Shown here piece by piece: positions 1 through 9,014 of a stretch of DNA of 64,000 nucleotides (within the stretch, counting starts at the first letter, position 1; the number at the start of each line of letters is the position of its first letter). Under the pieces are notes generated by a model that saw nothing but the letters and a program-made list of their open reading frames with translations, was not told the DNA's origin and did no database searches. Position numbers and translations under genes: made by a program. Origin of the DNA: Methylobacterium sp. WSM2598 (GTDB taxonomy: Bacteria > Pseudomonadota > Alphaproteobacteria > Rhizobiales > Beijerinckiaceae); NCBI RefSeq assembly GCF_000379105.1, contig NZ_KB900609.1, positions 565,781 to 629,780 on the forward strand, in the 5' to 3' direction.

Positions 1-641
1 TCGCTCGCGGCGCTCACGAACGGGTTGCCGCCGCACACGAAGGCGTGCGCGGGCGGGCCGAGGCGGGCCAGCGCCTCCGCCACGCGCGCCGCGTCCAGGC
101 GCCGCCCTCCGGGCACGCGGGTAAGGGTCAGCATCAGCTGAAAATGCGGCTCGTCCGCGTCCCGCCGCAGCAATTCCTCGCGGGCGATGACCTCGTCGGG
201 CGTGCGCGCCGAGTAGACGAGGAGCGCGGGCACGCCCGGCGCGGCCGCGGCGCGGTGGCGCAGCATCGACAGGAGCGGCACCACGCCCGAGCCGCCCCCG
301 ACCAGCAGGAGGGGTCCGCCCTCCCCCGCCCCCCAGGCGAAGGCGCCGATCGGCCCGCGCAGCTCGATCCGGTCGCCGGCCTCCGCCACGTCCGCGAAGA
401 AGGTCGAGACCTCGCCGGCGTCGAGGCGCTCGATCATCAGGTCGAAGGCGTCGGAGCCCGGCGCGGAGGCGATCGAGTAGCTGCGCTGCGCCTGGTAGCC
501 GTCGGGGGCGGTCAGGCGCACGTCCACGTGCTGGCCGGCCCGGAAGGCGAAGGGTCGGTCGGGCCGCAGCGTGAAGCGCTTCACCCGCGGCGTCTCGGCG
601 GCGATGCCGGTGATCACCGCCTCCTGCCAGGCGAGGACCAC
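1..641 (-). CDS. Ferredoxin-NAD(P)H reductase family oxidoreductase (C-terminus beyond window)
   Basis: A flavin-dependent reductase that should pass electrons between NAD(P)H and a partner redox protein. Read on the minus strand the frame stays open to the window edge, so the C-terminus is missing. Visible signatures are RSYSIAS for FAD binding, GPIGAF, the nucleotide-binding loop GGGSGVVPLLSM and a late VCGGNPFV block. A GTG at 641 is the first plausible start and lies one base after the stop of the upstream molybdoenzyme, so the two genes are probably co-transcribed and may form one electron-transfer pair. The family call is firm; the physiological substrate is unknown. Confidence 0.85.
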   Translation of the reverse strand, partial: MVLAWQEAVITGIAAETPRVKRFTLRPDRPFAFRAGQHVDVRLTAPDGYQAQRSYSIASAPGSDAFDLMIERLDAGEVSTFFADVAEAGDRIELRGPIGAFAWGAGEGGPLLLVGGGSGVVPLLSMLRHRAAAAPGVPALLVYSARTPDEVIAREELLRRDADEPHFQLMLTLTRVPGGRRLDAARVAEALARLGPPAHAFVCGGNPFVSAAS

Positions 642-642
642 C

Positions 643-1248
643 TCAATCGTCCGAGAAGCGCTGCTCGCGCCAGGGGTCGCCGTACATGTGGTAGCCGCGC
701 AGCTCCCAGAACCCGGCCTCGTCCTTCGGGGTGAAGCGCAGGCCCTTCACCCACTTGGCGCTCTTCCAGAAGTACAGGTGCGGCACCAGGAGCCGGGCCG
801 GGCCGCCGTGGTCGGGCGCGATCGGCGCGCCGTCGTAGTGGGTCGCCACCATCGCCCGGTCGCCCGCGAGATCGGCGAAGGGGACGTTGGTGGTGTAGTC
901 GTCGTAGCCCTCGGCGAGCACGAAGGCGGTCGGGGCCGCGATCCCGGCCGCCGTCAGCAGGTCGTCGACGCGAACTCCCTCCCAGCCCGTGTCGAACTTC
1001 GACCACTTCGTCACGCAATGGATGTCCCCGCGCCATCCGCTGCGCGGCAGGGTCTGGAACTCCTCCCAGGTCCAGCTCTTCAGCGGCCTGGGGCCCTGCC
1101 AGAGGGTGAAGCGCCAATCCCGCAGCGCAATGCGGGGGGTCGGGCCGAGCTGCAGGACCGGGAAATCCTCGGTCAGGTACTGCCCGGGCGGCAGCCGCTC
1201 CTCGACAGGCCGTGACGGGCGCCGGCCCGTGAACCCCCGCGTCGCCAT
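643..1248 (-). CDS. Sulfite oxidase-like molybdopterin oxidoreductase
   Basis: A 201-residue protein of the sulfite oxidase/YedY molybdopterin-binding fold. Cys78 in the stretch DIHCVTKWSK is in the position of the cysteine that ligates molybdenum, and HGGPARLLVP and the C-terminal GYHMYGDPW block are typical of the family. No signal peptide or twin-arginine motif is seen, so this form is predicted cytoplasmic, unlike MsrP. The flavin reductase gene follows after one base, which suggests a two-component oxidoreductase. The substrate cannot be read from the sequence. Confidence 0.9.
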   Translation of the reverse strand: MATRGFTGRRPSRPVEERLPPGQYLTEDFPVLQLGPTPRIALRDWRFTLWQGPRPLKSWTWEEFQTLPRSGWRGDIHCVTKWSKFDTGWEGVRVDDLLTAAGIAAPTAFVLAEGYDDYTTNVPFADLAGDRAMVATHYDGAPIAPDHGGPARLLVPHLYFWKSAKWVKGLRFTPKDEAGFWELRGYHMYGDPWREQRFSDD

Positions 1249-1329
1249 CGCGCTCTCCTGGTCGGGCGAGGCCGAGACGCCCCGCGGAACCGGGCCAAGA
1301 TGGGGTGCGGGCGCGCCGCCGTCGAGACG

Positions 1330-1503
1330 TCAGCCGGTGCCGGGATCGGTCTCGTCGCCCTGCCGGTCGGACGCGTCGGCACCCGAGCGGTTCTCCGCTC
1401 CCTTGCCGTCCTGCGGCACCGCCGCCACGCCCTTCAAATCCTCGGCCGTCACCGGCCGGTCGGTGCGCGCCGGACGGGCCTGCTCCCGGGTCTCGTCGCT
1501 CAT
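1330..1503 (-). CDS. Small hypothetical protein, 57 aa
   Basis: A short charged protein starting MSDETREQARPART, without Cys, membrane segment or recognised domain. It is listed because its ATG overlaps the stop of the gene before it in an ATGA arrangement, typical of translational coupling in real operons. The composition is polar and probably disordered. Function unknown. Confidence 0.5.
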   Translation of the reverse strand: MSDETREQARPARTDRPVTAEDLKGVAAVPQDGKGAENRSGADASDRQGDETDPGTG

Positions 1504-1706
1504 CGGCCGTCCTCCTCGTCGCCGAGGGCGGCGGTGGCCCGCGCGATCGCCTCTTTCGCCGCGGGCGGCGGAGCGTCGGCCGGGCGTCCGGCCCCCTCCG
1601 GGCGCCCGCGCGGCGGCTGGCGGTCCCGGCCCGCCGCGCCGGCGCGATCCGACTCGCGGTCGAAGTCCCGGTCCGTTCCGTCGGTCCTCGTCATGCCCGG
1701 CCCCAT
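1500..1706 (-). CDS. Small hypothetical protein, 68 aa
   Basis: A polar, probably disordered 68-residue protein rich in Asp, Arg and Pro, ending in a short helical-looking stretch (AAKEAIARATAALGDEEDGR). The ATG at 1706 is preceded by GGAG at good spacing; a second ATG four codons later is possible. Its stop overlaps the start of the next small gene by four bases, so the two are probably translated together. No family is recognised. Confidence 0.5.
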   Translation of the reverse strand: MGPGMTRTDGTDRDFDRESDRAGAAGRDRQPPRGRPEGAGRPADAPPPAAKEAIARATAALGDEEDGR

Positions 1707-1931
1707 GCTCGGCTCCTGCGGCTGGTGTCGCGATCCGGGTTCAACAGGCGGCGCGGCGCGAAGTTGCCCGGCGCGATCCGCATTCACGAGGATTCGGCCT
1801 TCCGCCGGGCCCGGTGACGGAGCGAAACGGGGCGAAACCCGGCCCACCCTCTTTCATCCCGCCGCGTCCTGTCGCAGTCTCGGGCGGAGACAAGCCGCCG
1901 GGAGAGCGGCTCCCGATCCTGGAGGTATGCC

Positions 1932-2225
1932 ATGGTCATGCCGAACCGCCTCGTGAAATCCGCCTGGATCGCCGCGGAGGTCACGCGGGAGACGGCCGAG
2001 AAGGTTCTGGTCGTCGAGGCCTACATCGCCGTGAGCCCGCTGGAGAGCGGCTACGATCCGGCGCGCTACGGGCAGCTCGTCGAGGATGTGCGCCGGATCC
2101 TGGCCGAGAACCCGGATATCGACCGGGCCTCGATCCTGAGCGTGCACCGGGAATCGCGCTGCGCGGCCCTGTTCCGGCGCTCGGTGCCGGATTGCACGGC
2201 CGGCAAGCCCGAATTGGTCGCCTGA
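1932..2225 (+). CDS. Hypothetical protein, 97 aa
   Basis: A small soluble protein with good coding character and a strong ribosome site (GGAGG) just before its ATG. It begins MVMPNRLVKSAWIAAEV and carries no signal peptide or transmembrane segment. One Cys (SRCAALF) and a second near the C-terminus (PDCTAG) are the only notable residues. It stands alone on the plus strand. Its stop codon is the first three bases of a palindromic repeat, an arrangement seen again at 48,976. No function can be assigned. Confidence 0.65.
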   Translation: MVMPNRLVKSAWIAAEVTRETAEKVLVVEAYIAVSPLESGYDPARYGQLVEDVRRILAENPDIDRASILSVHRESRCAALFRRSVPDCTAGKPELVA

Positions 2226-2262
2226 TCCGGGATCCGCTCGATCGAAGCGGGTCCCGGCTCAC
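2224..2262. repeat. Palindromic repeat type B, copy 1
   Basis: A 39-base element able to fold into a 12-bp stem (CCGGGATCCGCT against AGCGGGTCCCGG, one G-U pair) around loop CGATCGA. A near-identical copy lies at 48,977-49,015. In both places the element starts inside the TGA stop codon of a plus-strand gene. It may act as a transcription end or mRNA stabiliser. Confidence 0.75.
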
Positions 2263-2263
2263 G

Positions 2264-2490
2264 AGCCCGCGCGGCGCCTGAGCGCGGCGCCTGAGCGAAG
2301 CCGACATCCGCATCGCCGAAATGCGAGATGGCGAAGCGATCAACCGGATGTCGTATGCCAAGCCCGCGCGGCGCCTGAGCGAAGCCGACATCCGCATTGC
2401 GAAGCAATTCGTCGGATGTCGTATGCCAAGCCCGCGCGGCGCCTGAGCGAAGCCGACATCCACATCGCGAAGCGATCAACCGGATGTCGG
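2264..2490. repeat. Tandem cluster of palindromic repeat type A (three units)
   Basis: Three head-to-tail units, the last two with a 68-base period (2361-2428 and 2429 on). Each reads AGCCCGCGCGGCGCCTGAGC, then a stem-loop made from CGACATCCG and CGGATGTCG with an inner ATTGC/GCAAT stem in unit 2. The first unit has an internal duplication of GCGGCGCCTGAGC. Related copies occur at 23.3, 40.4, 49.0 and 63.6 kb, all between genes. The cluster sits between the 97-aa gene and the end of cysK. Confidence 0.8.
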
Positions 2491-2539
2491 ATGAGGCGGC
2501 CGGCCGCCCGCGGGCGCGGGAGGCCGGACCGCTCCGCGG

Positions 2540-3523
<984 letters not shown>

Positions 3524-3613
3524 GTGGATATCTCCTGGGCGGCGAAGATGACGCAGCGGCTCCCTGAGCCGGCTCCGCCTCACGCCTAGCCTAAATCCGA
3601 GCTGACGTCGAGA

Positions 3614-3627
3614 TATAAGAGGTTATA
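3614..3627. promoter_or_regulatory. Candidate operator upstream of cysK
   Basis: A perfect inverted repeat TATAA-GAGG-TTATA in an AT-rich island between divergent functions in an otherwise very GC-rich region, about 90 bases before the cysK start. Its form suits a dimeric repressor such as an Rrf2-type cysteine or iron-sulfur regulator, but no regulator is assigned by the sequence. Confidence 0.4.
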
Positions 3628-3663
3628 CATTTTTCAACTGTGAAATTGGCGCCCGCGAGGCGA

Positions 3664-5421
3664 TCACGCCGGTTCGAGGCGCCCGAGCCGCGGCAGCACC
3701 GTCTCGGGCGGGCCGGACTCGGCGACGCGGCCGTCCTCGAGCACGTGGATCACGTCCGCGCGGGCGAGGCTGGTGAGGCGGTGGGCGACCATCACGATGG
3801 TGCGGGTGCCCGCCAGAGCCGCGATGGCGGCCATCACGGCGGCCTCGGTCTCGCCGTCGAGGGCGGAGGTCGCCTCGTCGAACACGATCACGTCCGGGTC
3901 GTGGTAGAGCGCGCGGGCGATGCCGATGCGCTGGCGCTGCCCCCCCGACAGGCGCGCGCCGCGCTCGCCGACGGCGGTCTCGAAGCCCGCCGGCAGGGCG
4001 GCGACGACCGGGTCGAGCCCCGCGAGGCGCGCGGCCCGCGCGATCGCGGCGGGATCGGGCGCGGCGACGCCGAGGGCGATGTTCTCGGCGACGGTGCCGT
4101 CGATCAGGAACACGTCCTGCGGCACGTAGCCGATCCGGTTCTGCCACGCGGGCAGGCGCGCCGCGTCGAGGGGAACGCCGTCGATCCGGATCGCGCCCTC
4201 GCCCGGGACGACGAGGCCGAGGAGCAGCCCGACCAGGGTCGACTTGCCCGAGCCGGTGCGCCCGACGAGCCCGACGGTGGTGTGGGCCGCGATGGCGAGG
4301 TCGAGACCGCGCAGCACCGGCCGCCCGGGCTCGTACGCGAAGGAGACGCCCTCGAAGCGGATCGCCTCGCGGAAGGGCAGGCGCTCGGCGGGCCGGGGCG
4401 GCAGCGGGTGCTCGCGGGCGAGCTCGTCCACGATCCGGCCCAGTGCCGGCAGGTAGAAGCGCAGCTGCGCCAGGGAGTTGAAGATGTTCTGGAAGGCCGG
4501 GAGCATCCGGTAGCCCGCGAAGGCGAACAGGCCGAGGAGCGGGAGGAGCGCGGCCGTGTCGAGCCCGCGCGCCAGGGCGTAGAGCACCACCACGATGACC
4601 CCGCCGAAGGCGAGCGCCTCGATGACGTAGCGCGGCAGCTGCCCGGTCACGAGGCTCGCCGCGCTGGCGCGCGCATAGGCCCGGGCGGGCGCGTCGAAGC
4701 GGGCCGTGAACGACCCGACCCGGCCGTAGAGCGAGAGTTCCGTCAGGGCCCCGAAGGTCTCCTGCACGACGCGGAAGCGCGTCTCGTTGTCGGCCGTGGC
4801 CCGGGCGCCGATCCGGGCGAGGCGCGCGCGCACGAGCAGGTAGAGCCCGACGTAGAGGCTGCCGAACCCGGCCCCCAGGATCAGCGCCAGCGCCGGCGCG
4901 TAAAGGAGGAGGAAGAGCGCGACCGCCCCGGCCGAGACCGCCCGCGAGGCGATGACGAAGCCCGGCGTCAGCACCCCGATCACGAGCCGGTCGGTCTCGC
5001 TGAGCACGTTCTTGGCGAGTTCGGCGCTGTTGGTGCGGGCGAAGAAGAGCCGGTCGCGGGTGACGTAGCGGGCGAGCAGGCGCCGGGCGAGGCCGTAGCC
5101 GGTGAGGTGCGCGAACAGGAGCTGCGCGTAGGTGAGGCCCGCATTCACGACGCTGACGGTGAGGATCGCGCCGAGCGCCGAGAGCCCGGTCGCCATCAGG
5201 AAGGCGCGGTCGTCGGTGAGACCGAGCGTCGCGCGCAGGGCCGCCACCACGGGCTGGCGTGAGGCCGCGCCGGGATCGCCGACCAGGGTGAGGAAGGGCA
5301 CGACCGAGGCGACCCCGGCGATCTCCAGCAGGCCCGCCGCGGCGAGGCCGAGGGCGAGCAGGGTGATGCGCCGCCGCTCCGGCGGCCGCATCACGCGGAG
5401 AAGGTCGATCAGCGCGCGCAT
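3664..5421 (-). CDS. ABC exporter, fused membrane and ATPase domains
   Basis: A 585-residue half-transporter that should work as a homodimer in the inner membrane. Residues about 15-330 form the six-helix type 1 exporter domain. The ATPase domain carries Walker A GRTGSGKS (387-394), the Q loop in GYVPQD, signature LSGGQ (491-495), Walker B VIVFDE (511-516) and a switch His in VAHRLTS. It most resembles MsbA/HlyB-like polysaccharide or lipid exporters, but the cargo is unknown and no adaptor or outer-membrane gene is adjacent. Its start is about 240 bases from the divergent cnoX-like gene. Confidence 0.9.
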   Translation of the reverse strand: MRALIDLLRVMRPPERRRITLLALGLAAAGLLEIAGVASVVPFLTLVGDPGAASRQPVVAALRATLGLTDDRAFLMATGLSALGAILTVSVVNAGLTYAQLLFAHLTGYGLARRLLARYVTRDRLFFARTNSAELAKNVLSETDRLVIGVLTPGFVIASRAVSAGAVALFLLLYAPALALILGAGFGSLYVGLYLLVRARLARIGARATADNETRFRVVQETFGALTELSLYGRVGSFTARFDAPARAYARASAASLVTGQLPRYVIEALAFGGVIVVVLYALARGLDTAALLPLLGLFAFAGYRMLPAFQNIFNSLAQLRFYLPALGRIVDELAREHPLPPRPAERLPFREAIRFEGVSFAYEPGRPVLRGLDLAIAAHTTVGLVGRTGSGKSTLVGLLLGLVVPGEGAIRIDGVPLDAARLPAWQNRIGYVPQDVFLIDGTVAENIALGVAAPDPAAIARAARLAGLDPVVAALPAGFETAVGERGARLSGGQRQRIGIARALYHDPDVIVFDEATSALDGETEAAVMAAIAALAGTRTIVMVAHRLTSLARADVIHVLEDGRVAESGPPETVLPRLGRLEPA

Positions 5422-5500
5422 GGTGCCCCGCGCCTACGCGGGCGGGACCGGACAGGCAAGCCTCGCGGCGAGGCGCCCGGGGCCGGCCCCCGCAGGGAGT

Positions 5501-5539
5501 CGCCGCAGGATTTCGCCGCAGGATTTCGCCGCAGGATTT
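5501..5539. repeat. 13-bp tandem repeat, three copies
   Basis: Three perfect consecutive copies of CGCCGCAGGATTT in the spacer between the ABC exporter and the thioredoxin-like gene. Perfect tandem copies suggest recent slippage; copy number could vary between strains. Confidence 0.8.
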
Positions 5540-5661
5540 TGCTTGGCGGCGGTGGTGCCGGCGCACTAGTCAGGCTGGCGGTGCGACCCCATGTCTTGGC
5601 GGTCACACTCCACCGGACTATCCGGAACCGTCGAAACGCCCGTCGTTTCCCCGAGGTCTTC

Positions 5662-6570
5662 ATGCTCACCGACACCCCCGCGGCCGGCCAAGCGCCCGCG
5701 GACGCCCTGATCAAGGACACCACCACCAACGCCTTCCGCCAGGACGTCATGCAGGAGTCCCTGCGGCAGCCCGTGCTGGTCGACTTCTGGGCGCCCTGGT
5801 GCGGCCCCTGCAAGCAGCTGACGCCGATCCTCGAGAAGGCGGTCAAGAATGCCGGCGGCAAGGTGAAGCTCGTCAAGATGAACATCGACGAGCACCCGCA
5901 GATCGCCGGCCAGCTCGGCATCCAGTCGATCCCGGCCGTGATCGCCTTCCAGCGCGGCCAGCCGGTCGACGGCTTCATGGGCGCCCTGCCCGAGGGCCAG
6001 GTGAAGGCCTTCATCGAGCGCCTCGTCGGCCCGCTCGGGCCGACCGACGTCGAGGCCCTGATGGCCGAGGCGGAGGCCGTGGCCCAGGAGGGCGATTCCG
6101 ACGCGGCCGCCGAGATCTACAGCGCCGTCCTGGCGCAGGAGCCCGGCCACGCGGGCGCGATCGCGGCCCTGGCCAAGCTCGTCCTCGACCGCGGCGACGT
6201 CGAGGGTGCGCGCCAGTTCCTCGACGCGGCCCCGCCGGAGGCGGCCAAGAGCGCCGCGGTGGCCAGCGTGCGCGCCGCCATCGACCTCGCCGAGCAGGCC
6301 GCCTCCCTGGGCGATCTCGGCGCGCTGCAGCGGCAGGTGGAGTCGGAGCCGTCCGACCACCAGGCGCGTTTCGATCTGGCGCTCGGGCTCAATGCTCGGG
6401 GCCGCCAGGAGGATGCGGTCAACCACCTGATCGAGATCGTGCGGCGCGACCGGGGCTGGAACGAGGACGCCGCGCGCAAGCAGCTGCTGCAGTTCTTCGA
6501 GGCCTGGGGCCCGATGGACCCGATGACCATCCGGGGCCGGCGCAAGCTGTCGTCGCTGATGTTCTCGTAA
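5662..6570 (+). CDS. cnoX: CnoX/YbbN-type thioredoxin-TPR co-chaperone
   Basis: A 302-residue cytoplasmic protein with an N-terminal thioredoxin domain (about 20-125) and a C-terminal TPR-like helical region (about 130-300), the architecture of CnoX/YbbN chaperedoxins. The active site is WCGPC with Cys47 and Cys50, so unlike E. coli CnoX (SXXC) it keeps both cysteines and may be a real disulfide reductase. The ATG at 5662 follows GAGG. A TTGGCG-N16-CTATCC pair and a GGAAC-N15-CGTT pair lie upstream; the latter is slightly short for a general-stress sigma EcfG site. The LON-domain gene follows 66 bases later. Confidence 0.88.
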   Translation: MLTDTPAAGQAPADALIKDTTTNAFRQDVMQESLRQPVLVDFWAPWCGPCKQLTPILEKAVKNAGGKVKLVKMNIDEHPQIAGQLGIQSIPAVIAFQRGQPVDGFMGALPEGQVKAFIERLVGPLGPTDVEALMAEAEAVAQEGDSDAAAEIYSAVLAQEPGHAGAIAALAKLVLDRGDVEGARQFLDAAPPEAAKSAAVASVRAAIDLAEQAASLGDLGALQRQVESEPSDHQARFDLALGLNARGRQEDAVNHLIEIVRRDRGWNEDAARKQLLQFFEAWGPMDPMTIRGRRKLSSLMFS

Positions 6571-6636
6571 GTGACAGGCCGGCCGGGGCGCCACGCGCCC
6601 CGGGGGCCGGCCGCGGACAGGGGCGGGGGCGGCGCG

Positions 6637-7305
6637 ATGAGCATGAACGTGGCGTACAAGGGTCCCGGCGATTGCCCGACCGTGATCCCGGTCTTTCCGC
6701 TTCCGGGGGCGCTGCTGCTGCCCCGCGGCCAGATGCCGCTCAACATCTTCGAGCCGCGCTACCTCGCCATGGTGGACGACGCGCTGCGCTCCGACCGGGT
6801 GATCGGGATGATCCAGCCCGACGTCGACGCGAGCGAGCAGCCCCTCGCCCCGAAGCTCTACCGCGTCGGCTGCGCCGGGCGGATCACGCAGTTCGCCGAG
6901 ACCGGCGACGGCCGCTACCTGATCTCGCTCACCGGCATCGCCCGGTTCCGGGTCGAGGAGGAGATGGCGACGACCACGCCCTACCGGCTCTGCCGGGTGA
7001 GCTTCGATCCCTTCACGGCGGATTTCCACGCGCGGGCGGGCGAGGAGCGGGTCGACCGAGCGGGCGTGCTGCGGGCGCTCAAGGATTTCGTGGAGGCCAA
7101 CGACCTCAAGGTCGACTGGGCAGGGATCGAGGAGGCGCCCAACGAGGCGCTGGTCAACGCGCTCTGCATGATGAGCCCGTTCGGCCCGCGCGAGAAGCAG
7201 GCGATGCTTGAGGCGCCGGACCTGAAGACCCGCGCCGAGGTGCTGATCGCCGTGACCGAGATGGAACTCGTGCGGGGATCGGGGAGCGAGCCGACGCTGC
7301 AGTGA
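6637..7305 (+). CDS. LON substrate-binding domain protein
   Basis: A 222-residue protein consisting of the N-terminal substrate-recognition domain of Lon without ATPase or protease parts. The family block IPVFPLPGALLLPRGQMPL followed by NIFEPRYLAM is clear. Such stand-alone proteins often sit beside thioredoxin/CnoX genes in alphaproteobacteria, as here, and may help recognise misfolded protein; their exact role is unsettled. The ATG at 6637 was chosen because the conserved N-terminus starts soon after; the ribosome site is only G-rich. Confidence 0.85.
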   Translation: MSMNVAYKGPGDCPTVIPVFPLPGALLLPRGQMPLNIFEPRYLAMVDDALRSDRVIGMIQPDVDASEQPLAPKLYRVGCAGRITQFAETGDGRYLISLTGIARFRVEEEMATTTPYRLCRVSFDPFTADFHARAGEERVDRAGVLRALKDFVEANDLKVDWAGIEEAPNEALVNALCMMSPFGPREKQAMLEAPDLKTRAEVLIAVTEMELVRGSGSEPTLQ

Positions 7306-7431
7306 CCCGCGGGGCGCCCGGGGCGGGCGCCCATCCGGACGGCCCTGCGCGGCATCGTCCAGGGCGCGGGGTGGCCGCCGACCCCTGCGGGACCGGCGCC
7401 GGATCGCCGCTCAGGCGGCGCGGAGTGCCGC

Positions 7432-7893
7432 TCAGGCGGCCTGCTTCACCCGCATCGAGACGATCTTGTCCGGGTCGCGCACGGGCTCGCCGCGCTTGAT
7501 CTGGTCGACCACCTCCATGCCCTCGGTCACCTTGCCCCAGACAGTGTACTGGCGGTTGAGGAAGGGCGCGTCCGCGAAGCAGATGAAGAACTGCGAATTC
7601 GCCGAGTGCGGGAAGCTGGTGCGGGCCATCGAGCAGGTGCCGCGCACGTGCGGCTCGGCGTTGAATTCGGCCTTGAGGTCGGGCAGGTCCGAGCCGCCGG
7701 TGCCGGTGCCGGTCGGGTCGCCGGTCTGGGCCATGAACCCGTCGATCACCCGGTGGAACGGCACGCCGTCGTAGAAGCCCTGCTCCGCCAGGGTACGGAT
7801 CCGCTCGACGTGGTTGGGGGCGAGGTCGGGGCGCAGCTGGATGACGACGCGGCCCTTGGTCGTCTCCATCACGAGGGTGTTCTGGTCACTCAT
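7432..7893 (-). CDS. Cytoplasmic cyclophilin-type peptidyl-prolyl isomerase
   Basis: A 153-residue cyclophilin that isomerises X-Pro peptide bonds. Visible family blocks are GVPFHRVIDGFMAQTGDPTG, SMARTSFPHSANSQFFIC and FLNRQYTVWGKV. It has no signal peptide, in contrast with the paralogue two genes upstream, so the pair serves cytoplasm and periplasm. It is the last gene of a coaD-ppi-hypothetical-ppi run; its start overlaps the end of the preceding gene by eight bases. The cytoplasmic ppiB name would fit but is not used as certain. Confidence 0.93.
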   Translation of the reverse strand: MSDQNTLVMETTKGRVVIQLRPDLAPNHVERIRTLAEQGFYDGVPFHRVIDGFMAQTGDPTGTGTGGSDLPDLKAEFNAEPHVRGTCSMARTSFPHSANSQFFICFADAPFLNRQYTVWGKVTEGMEVVDQIKRGEPVRDPDKIVSMRVKQAA

Positions 7894-8371
7894 GCCGGGT
7901 CTCCTTTTCTCCGGAATACACGAAACGCAGGGCGATGGGGCGGCCCGCGACGGCCCCGCCCAGGGCCGCCGTGAGGGCGACCGGGGTGCAGGCCCGGACC
8001 GCCCGCTGCGCCGCCTCGACGAGCGGCCGGCGCCGCTCGGGCGGCAGGCTGGCGAAGGTCACGCGCGGCACGCCTGCGAGGCGCCCGTCGCGGGTGAGGC
8101 TCAGCCGCAGGGTGACCTGGCCGCGCCCGAGGCCGGGCGGCGGGTCCCAGCAGGCGGCCAGCGCCGGGTAGAGCTGGACCAGCGTGTTGGCGGGAGAGAC
8201 CAGGGCGGCGCGGTCGACCGGCACCCGCACCGTCGCCCGCAGGGTCGTGGGCAGCGAGGGCAGCAGCGGGGCCTCGTCGTCCTCGAACTGGGCGGCGGCC
8301 GGGCCGGCCGCCAGGGCGAGCGCCGCCGCCGCGGCGATCAGCCCCGCCGGTCCGGGCCCGCTACTGACCAT
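7886..8371 (-). CDS. Secreted hypothetical protein between two cyclophilin genes
   Basis: A 161-residue protein with a hydrophobic signal peptide ending near AAAQFED (cleavage about residue 27). The mature part has a region LRLSLTRDGRLAGVPRVTF followed by an Ala/Arg helix, resembling the C-terminal energy-transducing domain seen in TonB/TolA-like periplasmic proteins. It overlaps both flanking cyclophilin genes (11 bases upstream, 8 downstream), so the three are surely one operon. The role is unknown; a periplasmic partner of the secreted isomerase is only a guess. Confidence 0.75.
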   Translation of the reverse strand: MVSSGPGPAGLIAAAAALALAAGPAAAQFEDDEAPLLPSLPTTLRATVRVPVDRAALVSPANTLVQLYPALAACWDPPPGLGRGQVTLRLSLTRDGRLAGVPRVTFASLPPERRRPLVEAAQRAVRACTPVALTAALGGAVAGRPIALRFVYSGEKETRHE

Positions 8372-8900
8372 CCTGGGCCAGCGTCATCCGGACGATCTTG
8401 TCGGGGTTCTGCACTTGGCCGTTGGCGGACTTCGCGCCCTTCTTGATCTTGTCGACCACGTCCATGCCGGCGGTGACGGTGCCCACCACCGTGTACTGGT
8501 TGTTGAGGAAGGGCGCCTCGTCGAAGCAGATGAAGAACTGCGAGTTGGCGGAGTTCGGGTCCTGCGAGCGGGCCATGCCGACCGTGCCGCGCTTGAACGG
8601 CGTCGGCGTGAATTCGGCCGGCAGGTCGGGCAGCTTCGACTTGCCGGTGCCGGTGCCGGTCGGGTCGCCGGTCTGGGCCATGAACCCGTCGATCACCCGG
8701 TGGAACGGCACGCCGTTGTAGAAGCCCTGCCGGACCAGCGTCTTGATCTGCTGCGCGTGCTTGGGCGCGAGTTCGGGCCGCAGCTGGATGGTGATGCGGC
8801 CGTCCTTGGTGTCGAGGTAGACCGTGTTGGCGTCCGGCGCCGCGGCGGCGCCGAAGGATGCCGCGACGGTGAACGCCAGGGCGACGAGCCAGCGGATCAT
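8361..8900 (-). CDS. Periplasmic cyclophilin-type peptidyl-prolyl isomerase
   Basis: A 179-residue cyclophilin with a signal peptide (MIRWLVALAFTVAASFGAAA). The core blocks GVPFHRVIDGFMAQTGDPTG and NSANSQFFICFDE match the neighbouring cytoplasmic paralogue closely, so the pair arose by duplication. The ATG at 8900 is preceded by AAGGAG and leaves a proper signal peptide; upstream codons belong to a tandem repeat copied from the end of coaD. Predicted to help folding of exported proteins. Confidence 0.93.
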   Translation of the reverse strand: MIRWLVALAFTVAASFGAAAAPDANTVYLDTKDGRITIQLRPELAPKHAQQIKTLVRQGFYNGVPFHRVIDGFMAQTGDPTGTGTGKSKLPDLPAEFTPTPFKRGTVGMARSQDPNSANSQFFICFDEAPFLNNQYTVVGTVTAGMDVVDKIKKGAKSANGQVQNPDKIVRMTLAQDGQ

Positions 8901-8954
8901 CGGGAAATCTCCTTCAGCTGGGGAATGCGGCCGGGATCGGCCCAGGGCTTTGCG

Positions 8955-9014
8955 AAACAAGGCTTGGCGAATCAAGGCTTGGCGGATCAAGGCTTAGAAA
9001 ATCACGGCTTGGCG
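8955..9014. repeat. 15-bp tandem repeat derived from the coaD 3' end
   Basis: Four copies of a 15-base unit (about AATCAAGGCTTGGCG on the plus strand). The copy at 9000-9014 is the real last codons and stop of coaD; the other three lie just downstream and have diverged by one to four bases. The end of coaD has evidently been duplicated by slippage. Confidence 0.8.

Noticed and set aside
2264..2490. Tandem spaced repeats that could suggest a CRISPR array
   Set aside because: Units are 68 bases, palindromic, without unique spacers, with no cas genes, and the same unit recurs singly elsewhere.
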